Source: a bacterium (GTDB lineage Bacteria; Sumerlaeota; Sumerlaeia; MVZB01). From it: 6,925 nucleotides of DNA. The notes under the pieces are model-generated. The model had not been told where the DNA came from. It saw only the letters and a list, made by a program, of their open reading frames with translations, and made no database searches. The stretch is taken from positions 1 to 6,925 of the forward strand of contig JAMCWS010000275.1 in the NCBI GenBank assembly GCA_023480605.1, read 5' to 3'. Positions 1 to 5,223 of this stretch are shown piece after piece (position 1 is the stretch's first letter; the number at the start of each line of letters is the position of its first letter). The position numbers were made by a program, and so were the translations under genes.

Positions 1-503
1 GCGTTGGAGTATTGATACTTGCCGCCGGGCTCGAAATCGAGCGGCAGCATGGCGTAGCTGCCTACGACCGTTTTGAGCGGCAACAAGTCCAGCGTCGGCG
101 TCTCGATGGGCGATTTGAACGGCAGGCCGCTGGTGTGGGTGAGGATGTCTCTAACCGTAATCGGCCGCAATGGCTTTCTCAGCAGGGCGTGCTCGTCGTC
201 GCGTTCGACCGTGAGCCACTGGCCGCAAAACTCGGGCAGGTAGTGCTCGACCGAATCGTTAACGTTCACCTTGCCTTCGTCGACGAGCATCATCAGGGCC
301 GTGCCGGCGATCGGCTTGCTCATCGATGCGATCCAATGGAGGTGGTCGGTGCGCATGGGGATGCGGTCGGCGACGTCAGCCCAGCCGAGGGCGTCGAAGG
401 CGAGAACGCGGGCACGCGTGGCCACGAGAGTCACCACGCCGGGGATGGTCTGGTCATCGATGAAGGGCTGCATGACGCGGGCGATAGGGGAAGGGGCAAA
501 CAT
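1..503 (-). CDS. Serine hydrolase, class C beta-lactamase/esterase family (3' end outside window)
   Basis: The first 167 residues are visible; the rest lies beyond base 1. The catalytic signature of the beta-lactamase-related (PF00144) serine hydrolases is present: S-M-S-K at residues 60-63 (nucleophile Ser60, general-base Lys63), the family's LTHTSGL segment at 121-127, and Y-S-N at 165-167 at the very edge. The KTG-like third motif would lie outside the window. There is no signal peptide (the N-terminus is MFAPSPIARVM), so a cytoplasmic EstB-like esterase or amidohydrolase is more likely than a periplasmic beta-lactamase; this is inference and the substrate is unknown. The start is ATG at 501-503 with GGAG (minus strand, 511-514) 7 nt upstream. 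It lies 78 bp downstream of the fumarylacetoacetate-hydrolase-family gene on the same strand, so the two may be co-transcribed. A long open frame on the plus strand across both genes is a shadow. Confidence 0.9.
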   Translation of the reverse strand, partial: MFAPSPIARVMQPFIDDQTIPGVVTLVATRARVLAFDALGWADVADRIPMRTDHLHWIASMSKPIAGTALMMLVDEGKVNVNDSVEHYLPEFCGQWLTVERDDEHALLRKPLRPITVRDILTHTSGLPFKSPIETPTLDLLPLKTVVGSYAMLPLDFEPGGKYQYSN

Positions 504-581
504 GGATGGACTCCGGAAGCACGATGTTCGAAGCGGGGATCGAAACCGGTCCGATGGCGGGGTTTTGGCCCACCGGATTTT

Positions 582-1520
582 TTATCCGCACTCGCAGGTG
601 TTACAGAGCGTGCCGATGCCCTCGATGGTGCATTCGACCGTGTCGCCGGGCTTGAGGACCACCGGCGGGTCGCGGAAGATGCCGACGCCGGCCGGCGTGC
701 CGGTGGTGAGGATGTCGCCCGGCTTGAACGTGAACGAGCGCGAGAGATAGGACAGCACGCGCGGCAGTTTGAACAGGAAGTTGCGCGTCGAGCCGTCCTG
801 CATCGTCTGGCCGTTGAGGACCGTGCGCAGGCGCAGGCGGTGCGGGTCGCCCAGTTCGTCGGGGGTCACCAGCCAGGGGCCGCAGGGGGCGAAGCCGTCG
901 AAGCTCTTGCCGCGCACCCACTGCTTGTCGCCGAACTGGCAGTCGCGCGCCGAAACGTCGTTCATGACCATATAGCCGGCGACGTGGGCCAGGGCGTCCT
1001 TCTGCGTGACATCGCGCATCGTGCGGCCGATGACCAGGGCCAGTTCGACTTCGTAGTCAACCTGTTTGGTTACCGAGAGTGGCGGCAGGCGGATCGTGTC
1101 GTAAGGGCCGGTGAGTGTCGAGGCGAACTTGGCGAAGATGATCGGATTTTCGGGCGCCTCGATCGATTTGTGGAGCCGGCCTTCCTGCTCCTGGATGTGA
1201 TCGAGGTAGTTAAGCCCCAGGCAGACGACTTTCTCGGGGTCGGGCACGGGCGGGCACAGGTGGACGGCATCCTCAGGCAGGAGCCACGCCGGGCGGCGCG
1301 CTCGACCGGCGCGGACTTGCCCGGCCAACGCGGTGACTTTACGATCGAGCGCCCTCAACGTGCGCCAGGCCCCTTCGCCCGCAGCCAGAAGCGGCCGCAC
1401 CGCCGGCGGCAGCTTCCCGCCCAGCAGCGCCCGCGCCGCTTTCTCGATGTCGGCGATCATGCCGTCCACCGCCAGACCGGCGCGGTGATTTTTGCCAAGG
1501 TCGTAGGTCAGGAGTTTCAT
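582..1520 (-). CDS. Fumarylacetoacetate hydrolase (FAH) family protein
   Basis: A 312-residue protein with the FAH fold (PF01557) from about residue 95 onward and a variable N-terminal part before it. Visible motifs are GLNYLDHIQE at 102-111 (His108 and Glu111 match the lid His-Glu pair of FAHD1-type enzymes), metal-ligand candidates Glu157 and Glu159 in DYEVEL and Asp188 in MNDVSARD, KSFDGF at 205-210, and TTGTPAGVG at 272-280. The family cleaves C-C bonds or decarboxylates, tautomerises or hydrates small beta-keto acids in aromatic and sugar-acid catabolism. The substrate cannot be read from sequence. The start ATG has only a weak GGAAAG (1530-1535, minus strand) 9 nt upstream, and a hexamer repeat element fills the leader. 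The C-terminus ends unusually, in CNTCECG. TAA stop at 582-584. Confidence 0.93.
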   Translation of the reverse strand: MKLLTYDLGKNHRAGLAVDGMIADIEKAARALLGGKLPPAVRPLLAAGEGAWRTLRALDRKVTALAGQVRAGRARRPAWLLPEDAVHLCPPVPDPEKVVCLGLNYLDHIQEQEGRLHKSIEAPENPIIFAKFASTLTGPYDTIRLPPLSVTKQVDYEVELALVIGRTMRDVTQKDALAHVAGYMVMNDVSARDCQFGDKQWVRGKSFDGFAPCGPWLVTPDELGDPHRLRLRTVLNGQTMQDGSTRNFLFKLPRVLSYLSRSFTFKPGDILTTGTPAGVGIFRDPPVVLKPGDTVECTIEGIGTLCNTCECG

Positions 1521-1545
1521 GGATTGATTCTTTCCGGATTTCGCG

Positions 1546-1627
1546 ATCGTGATCGTGATCGTGATCGTAATCGTGATCGTAATCGATTAGTCATCTATAT
1601 CCATTCGATTACGATCACGATCACGAT
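1546..1627. repeat. Opposed hexamer arrays (ATCGTR type), element 1, forming a long hairpin
   Basis: The left arm (1546-1587) is six consecutive ATCGTG/ATCGTA hexamers plus ATCGAT. The right arm (1604-1627) is the reverse complement of three such hexamers plus ATCGAA. Bases 1564-1586 pair with 1605-1627 over 23 positions, leaving an 18-nt loop (1587-1604). The one disagreement (A1569/C1622) is an A-C mismatch in plus-strand RNA but a G-U pair in minus-strand RNA, the direction in which both neighbouring genes are transcribed. Seven GATC sites lie inside, spaced 6 or 12 bp within each arm. The element lies between the purO-like stop and the FAH-family start. It lacks the U-tract of an intrinsic terminator on the minus strand. 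Function unknown; a REP-like element, a transcript stabiliser or replication slippage are all possible. Confidence 0.85.
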
Positions 1628-1657
1628 AAAAACAATGTCGGTCGCTCTTCGTACTTG

Positions 1658-2383
1658 TCACTCGCTCTCGCCGTATTGATTGATAATCATAATGTCCGAT
1701 GTGCCATTGGCGATGTCGATCGTTTTGACGGCCAGGGCGACGCGATTTTCCAGATCCAGGGCATCCCAGTAATTCCGGGCGATGTCCTCGCCTTCGCCGG
1801 CCAGCGGCATGAGAAGGGGCTCGCCGCGAAAGGGGGGCAGGGGATCGCCATCGCCCTCGTAAGTCGTGACGCAACGGCCGATGCCGGGAGCGAAAAACTC
1901 GTAACGGAAGGTCTGGCGGTCGCAGGCCTCGCCGAACGGCGAGCGCTTGAGGATCGACATCTCAGCCACCGGCACGCCCTCGCGCAGCGAACAAATGGCC
2001 GAGATGCGCGGCGTGTAGTTCGGCGCGTCCGGTTCGTATTGGCGTGTATTGAGCGCCTGGCTGAAACTCACGCCGGCCAGCAATCCCTGGTAGATCGTGT
2101 CGGTCTGGTCGCCGTTGCTGACGATATAGACGTCCTTCAACTCGCGCATGGCGTTGTAGATGATGAGGCTGGGGTCTTTGACTTTCGTGGGGTCGGCGGC
2201 GGCGGTGCGCAGTTCGCCCCACTCGGACTCGAAGATCCGGTTGCGGCTGTTGGCGCTGCGCCCCATGATCCAGTAAACCTGGACCATCAGGCGCCCGCTC
2301 TCGTCCATGCCGACAACGATTCCCCGGCCGGGGTAAGGATTGTGCTGCAAGGCCTCGTAGTTGTGCGCGGTCTCGATCTGCAT
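1658..2383 (-). CDS. purO: IMP cyclohydrolase, PurO family (archaeal-type)
   Basis: A 241-residue protein I recognise as the IMP cyclohydrolase-like family (PF07826), which closes FAICAR to IMP in the last step of de novo purine synthesis; archaeal PurO has an N-terminal-nucleophile-hydrolase-type fold. Conserved-looking blocks are YPGRG at 17-21, MGRSANSRNR at 40-49, DPSLIIY at 70-76, NGDQTDTIY at 90-98, YEPDAPNYTPRIS at 116-128 and TTYEGDGDPLPPFRGEP at 173-189. The length is about that of the archaeal enzymes (roughly 200 residues) plus a short extension. No signal peptide, so cytoplasmic. The start ATG (2381-2383) has GGAG (2391-2394, minus strand) 7 nt upstream. No other purine gene is in the window. 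Most bacteria use bifunctional PurH, so this is either a replacement or an addition. The gene symbol is assigned by family only; activity is inferred. Confidence 0.85.
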   Translation of the reverse strand: MQIETAHNYEALQHNPYPGRGIVVGMDESGRLMVQVYWIMGRSANSRNRIFESEWGELRTAAADPTKVKDPSLIIYNAMRELKDVYIVSNGDQTDTIYQGLLAGVSFSQALNTRQYEPDAPNYTPRISAICSLREGVPVAEMSILKRSPFGEACDRQTFRYEFFAPGIGRCVTTYEGDGDPLPPFRGEPLLMPLAGEGEDIARNYWDALDLENRVALAVKTIDIANGTSDIMIINQYGESE

Positions 2384-2402
2384 GGTGCTGCTCCGTGTGG
2401 GT

Positions 2403-2434
2403 GTTAGTACAATTGTCAGTACATAGGTTAGTAC
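2403..2434. repeat. Three 8-bp direct repeats at exact 12-bp period upstream of the purO-like gene
   Basis: GTTAGTAC (2403-2410), GTCAGTAC (2415-2422) and GTTAGTAC (2427-2434) begin exactly 12 bp apart; on the minus strand they read GTACTAAC/GTACTGAC. They lie 20-51 bp upstream of the purO-like start codon, in the expected leader or promoter zone, and stand out as AT-richer than the surroundings. They could be operator sites or a local tandem duplication. No known regulator motif is recognised. Confidence 0.6.
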
Positions 2435-2465
2435 GATTCCCGTGCGCGAAAACGCTTCCCCTCAA

Positions 2466-2548
2466 CTCGTGCTCGTGTTCGTAATCGTTATCGCCATTCC
2501 ACTCGCGAGCCCGGATTTTTCGAGCAGGAGCACGAGCCCGATTACGAG
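2466..2548. repeat. Opposed degenerate hexamer arrays (NTCGTR type), element 2
   Basis: The left arm (2466-2495) reads CTCGTG, CTCGTG, TTCGTA, ATCGTT, ATCGCC. The right arm (2520-2548), read on the minus strand, is CTCGTA, ATCGGG, CTCGTG, CTCCTG and a partial CTCGA. It has the same layout as element 1 at 1546-1627 and nearly the same span (83 against 82 bp). The 9-mer TCGTAATCG occurs at 2479-2487 and inverted at 2539-2547. The blocks are ordered so that the best matches would cross, so the hairpin is weaker than in element 1. The element lies in the 198-bp gap between the argC stop and the purO-like start. Function unknown. Confidence 0.75.
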
Positions 2549-2581
2549 ATTAACATAGAGTGAGTCCTCAATCCGTCGATG

Positions 2582-3625
2582 TCAGTCACTTTCGTTTGCC
2601 GCCAGCAGGCCCATCGTCTCGGGCAGGCCGAACAGCGCGTTCATCGCCTGGACAGCCTGGCCGCTGGCGCCCTTGACCAGGTTGTCGGCGGCCGAGATGA
2701 CAACGAGCGCCGCGGCGTGGGGATCGGCGACGACGCCGATGTCGCAGAAGTTGGTCAGCGCGACGGCCCCCGTCGCCGGCACCTCGCCCTCGGGCAGGAC
2801 GCGCACAAACGGCTCGCCCGCATAGAATTCACGCACCCAGCCGTGCGCCTCGGCGATGGTGACCGGACGCTTCATGGGAATCGTGCACGTGACCAGGATG
2901 CCCCGATTCATCGGAATCAGATGCGGCGTGAACACCAGACGGATCGGTCGCCCAGCCAAACGCCCCAGCTTCTCCTCGATCTCGGGCCGGTGGCGGTGGC
3001 GGGCCACGCCGTAAGCCGCGACCGATTCGTTGCATTCGGGGAAATGGGTCGTCTCCGTGGGCGAGCGCCCGGCCCCCGAGACCCCCGAAAGCGCGTTGAT
3101 GACGATCCGGTCGAGGTCGAGCGCCTCGCCGCGGGTCATGAAAGGCGCCAGGGCCAGGATCGACGTCGTCGTGTAGCAGCCGGGGATGGCCAGCCCGGGG
3201 GCGCCGGCGATCTCGGCGCGGAAGAGCTCGGGCAGGGCGTAGGGAATCCGCGCGTTGAGCTGCGGCGCCAGGTGGGTGACCTTGTAAGTCGCTTCGTAAA
3301 GCTCGACCGAATCGAAGCGGAAATCAGCCGACAAATCGATCGGCCGGACGTTCTTTTCGATGAGCGCCGGGGCATACTCCTGCGCCGTCGTGTGCGGCAG
3401 GGCAAGGAAGACGGCGTCGCAGCGGGCGGCCAGCGCGCTCAGGTCGACCGGTTCGATCGGGAGCGCCACGATCCCGCGCAGCGCCGGGAAATACTTGGCC
3501 ACCGGTTCGGGCGCCTCGACGCGCGCCATCAGGCAGGCCAGCCGCGCCCGGGGATGGCCGGCGAGGATGCGCATGAGTTCGCCCGCCGTGTAGCCTTTCG
3601 CACCCAGAATGCCGATCCGGATCAT
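2582..3625 (-). CDS. argC: N-acetyl-gamma-glutamyl-phosphate reductase
   Basis: A 347-residue cytoplasmic enzyme of arginine synthesis: NADPH-dependent reduction of N-acetylglutamyl-phosphate to the semialdehyde, third step of the pathway. It has the N-terminal nucleotide-binding segment GILGAKGYTAGEL at 5-17, the active-site cysteine Cys150 in AIPGCYTT, GVSGAGR at 181-187, and the HRHRPEI block at 210-216 that carries the catalytic histidine in this family. The length is typical of the roughly 345-residue ArgC type. The reading frame stays open upstream to base 4096, but that extension overlaps the divergent gene and has no ArgC similarity. ATG at 3623-3625 opens directly into MIRIGILG and has GGAGG (3637-3641, minus strand) 11 nt upstream. 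No other arg genes are adjacent. TGA stop. Confidence 0.96.
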   Translation of the reverse strand: MIRIGILGAKGYTAGELMRILAGHPRARLACLMARVEAPEPVAKYFPALRGIVALPIEPVDLSALAARCDAVFLALPHTTAQEYAPALIEKNVRPIDLSADFRFDSVELYEATYKVTHLAPQLNARIPYALPELFRAEIAGAPGLAIPGCYTTTSILALAPFMTRGEALDLDRIVINALSGVSGAGRSPTETTHFPECNESVAAYGVARHRHRPEIEEKLGRLAGRPIRLVFTPHLIPMNRGILVTCTIPMKRPVTIAEAHGWVREFYAGEPFVRVLPEGEVPATGAVALTNFCDIGVVADPHAAALVVISAADNLVKGASGQAVQAMNALFGLPETMGLLAANESD

Positions 3626-3724
3626 CGTCGCGCCCGCCTCCGTTCCGATAAAGTCACCGCCCATCCTACCTGCAACGCCGGCGAAATGCACGATCAAACC
3701 CGCGCATGACGCGCGCACTTCGGT

Positions 3725-3754
3725 TTGACAGCCGCGCCGCCATGGGGCATCGTA
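3725..3754 (+). promoter_or_regulatory. Possible sigma70-type promoter for the YIP1-family gene
   Basis: A perfect TTGACA -35 hexamer occupies 3725-3730. At 17-18 bp spacing only poor -10 matches exist (CATCGT at 3748-3753, ATCGTA at 3749-3754). It lies in the divergent argC/YIP1 gap, about 50 bp upstream of the preferred GTG start. The assignment rests mainly on the -35 and the position. Confidence 0.25.
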
Positions 3755-3789
3755 GGTGGGTGACGCGTCGGTAATCCATGATGCATATC

Positions 3790-3793
3790 GGAG
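3790..3793 (+). promoter_or_regulatory. Ribosome binding site deciding a GTG start
   Basis: GGAG, followed by A, lies 8 nt before GTG at 3802-3804. The upstream in-frame ATGs at 3778 and 3781 have no comparable purine-rich site at proper distance (a GGTGGG run is about 18 nt away). The GTG start is therefore preferred. Confidence 0.6.
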
Positions 3794-3801
3794 AACGTTC
3801 C

Positions 3802-4539
3802 GTGACCGAATCGATCCCCCCAGGCACGCCGCAGGCACCGCCCCCGTCCGAACCCGAACAATACGGCCCGGCCTGGGAATGGCGTGGCCAATTGGGCGCC
3901 GCCTCGGCGCTGTGGACCACCTTCCGCGAGGTGGTGTTCGCCCCGAGCGAAACCTTCCGTCTGGCGCGGCGTGAAGGGGGCCTGCGCGAACCTTATCTCT
4001 ATTGCCTGGCGATGGGGATGTTCTCGGCGATCGCCGGTTTTTTGATATCTTTTCCGCTGCGCCAGCGCGGCATCGAGTATATGGCCGAAATGACACAGAA
4101 TCTGCCGCCCCGGATGCAGCGGATCTATGAACGATTCGAGACGCACCCGGGGTGGTCCTTCACGACGACGCTGCTCGCCATCCTGGTCTTCGCGCCCATC
4201 GCTCTGACGGTGGCCGTGTTCGTTTTCTCGGGGATCAATCACCTGTTCATGATGCTTTTTGGCGGGGCGCGGCGGGGGTTCGAAACGACCTTTCGCGCCA
4301 CGGCCTACGCCACCGGCGCTTGTGCCGCGCTGAAAATCATTCCCAGTTGCGTGGGCGGGCTGCTCTACCTGGTCGTCATGCCCATCATCCTGATCATCGC
4401 GCTGGCCGAAATGCATGAGACCGACACCTGGCGGGCGGTGGCCGCCGTGGCCGCCCCCGGCGTCATCCTCGGCTGTTGCATCGGAGGACTGCTGGTCATT
4501 TTCGCCGGGGTGATCTACCGCATGATGGGGATCGGGTGA
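3802..4539 (+). CDS. YIP1 family integral membrane protein
   Basis: A 245-residue protein from the GTG start (253 residues if ATG at 3778 is used). It has a proline-rich cytosolic N-terminus (about 1-25), an amphipathic stretch with FREVVFAPSETFR (41-53, GTG numbering), then four or five hydrophobic segments at roughly 65-84, 122-143, 170-183, 185-204 and 213-239. This layout, a short soluble region with a P-x-x-T/F motif followed by a helical bundle, is that of Yip1-domain proteins (PF04893). Their bacterial role is not established. The gene diverges from argC, with no sign of a functional link, and converges on the coiled-coil gene at 4708. The family call is moderately sure; a generic DUF-type membrane protein is the alternative. 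Confidence 0.82.
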   Translation: MTESIPPGTPQAPPPSEPEQYGPAWEWRGQLGAASALWTTFREVVFAPSETFRLARREGGLREPYLYCLAMGMFSAIAGFLISFPLRQRGIEYMAEMTQNLPPRMQRIYERFETHPGWSFTTTLLAILVFAPIALTVAVFVFSGINHLFMMLFGGARRGFETTFRATAYATGACAALKIIPSCVGGLLYLVVMPIILIIALAEMHETDTWRAVAAVAAPGVILGCCIGGLLVIFAGVIYRMMGIG

Positions 4540-4707
4540 CGGCTGGCGAGTCGTCCTCGGCCGGCCCTCGGATCACCGATGTCTTTTGGTGGATCTGTGG
4601 ATCGAGTAAACCACTGAAGGCGCGGTGTCGGCGCGGCAGGGCGGAGCAATTCGCCCGCGGCGGCGCCCCGCCGATTGGATTCAGACGGTCACGAATGGGG
4701 CGCCCGA

Positions 4708-4938
4708 TTACTCCAGGACGTCACTCAGCCGGGTGAGCAACTCCTCGGTCTTGAGGGCGGCGGCCTTCATCTCGCTGATATCGTTTTCGAGGTCGGTGTT
4801 TTTCGCATCCAGCTCCCGGATCCTGTTCTCCAGTTCGTCGATCTGGGTTTGTTGAACCCGAATGACCTCGTCTTTTTCGGCGTTCTCGGTCTTGAGTTCG
4901 TTGATGCGTTCCAGAATTTGTTCGAGACTCAATGCCAT
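4708..4938 (-). CDS. Small coiled-coil protein, ZapB-like in design
   Basis: A 76-residue protein consisting almost wholly of one parallel-type coiled coil. Heptad a positions 5, 12, 19, 26, 33, 40, 47, 54, 61, 68 and 75 are L, I, N, I, I, I, N, I, A, L, L; d positions are mostly I or L (8, 15, 36, 43, 50, 57, 71). Asn at a positions 19 and 47, four heptads apart, is the classic feature of in-register parallel dimers such as leucine zippers. The start MALSLEQILERI and the end LLTRLSDVLE resemble ZapB, the FtsZ-ring-associated coiled-coil protein, in size and layout, but coiled coils match one another spuriously, so the function is tentative. It has a very strong AGGAGG (4946-4951, minus strand) 7 nt upstream, which supports both reality and start and suggests high expression. 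TAA stop. Confidence 0.85.
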   Translation of the reverse strand: MALSLEQILERINELKTENAEKDEVIRVQQTQIDELENRIRELDAKNTDLENDISEMKAAALKTEELLTRLSDVLE

Positions 4939-4945
4939 TATCCTT

Positions 4946-4951
4946 CCTCCT
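4946..4951 (-). promoter_or_regulatory. Strong Shine-Dalgarno of the coiled-coil gene
   Basis: On the minus strand AGGAGG lies 7 nt upstream of ATG at 4938. It is the best ribosome binding site in the window and fixes the start of this short gene. Confidence 0.85.
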
Positions 4952-5114
4952 GCGGTTCATACGGCGCCGGGAAGGCAGCCGCCCTAGTCTGACGTGCCAA
5001 TGTAACTATCGGAGGAAGTGTATCGGAAAATTAACGGCGTCGCCACAATTGAAACGATGGACGGCCGTTGGGCCGTTGGGGGAAAACCGGCTTTTGCCGG
5101 GGAGTGCGGGTGAA

Positions 5115-5133
5115 GGGCGTGAATTCCGCGCCC
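5115..5133 (+). other. Stem-loop in the leader of the TPR protein gene
   Basis: GGGCGTG pairs with CGCGCCC (7 bp including one G-U) around a 5-nt loop, AATTC. A second small hairpin, CCGGC-TTTT-GCCGG, lies just upstream at 5087-5100, and a GGCCGTTG tandem pair lies at 5063-5078. All are in the 285-bp divergent gap (4939-5223), which holds no convincing ORF. They may be part of a structured 5' leader. No known riboswitch is recognised. Confidence 0.35.
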
Positions 5134-5223
5134 TTGCCATTGATTTTCACTTGCCAAAACCCGGCACACGGTTAAACATGAATCGAAATCGAATGGGATA
5201 AACCCCCGAGAGGTAGTAGAACG

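Noticed and set aside
1546..1627. CRISPR array
   Set aside because: The 6-bp units are contiguous with no unique spacers, and the arms are inverted rather than direct; no cas gene is present.
12..1679. 555-residue plus-strand open frame across two genes, including an RDRDRN repeat stretch
   Set aside because: It is antisense to the serine hydrolase and FAH-family genes, both with clear catalytic motifs. The Arg-Asp run is only the translated hexamer array.
2579..3709. 376-residue plus-strand open frame opposite argC
   Set aside because: It is a shadow of argC codon bias in GC-rich DNA with no recognisable domain; argC is unmistakable on the other strand.
3626..4096. Upstream extension of the argC reading frame
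   Set aside because: The added residues are Arg/Pro-rich, overlap the divergent YIP1-family gene and precede the canonical ArgC N-terminus, which has its own GGAGG site.
3694..4416. 240-residue minus-strand open frame opposite the YIP1-family gene
   Set aside because: It is compositionally a shadow (His/Arg/Gln-rich, with no hydrophobic pattern), while the plus frame has clean membrane segments.
4662..4704. Inverted repeat GGCGCCCC/GGGGCGCC as a bidirectional terminator between the converging genes
   Set aside because: Only 8 bp with a 27-nt loop and no T-run on either side; such GC runs are common in this composition.
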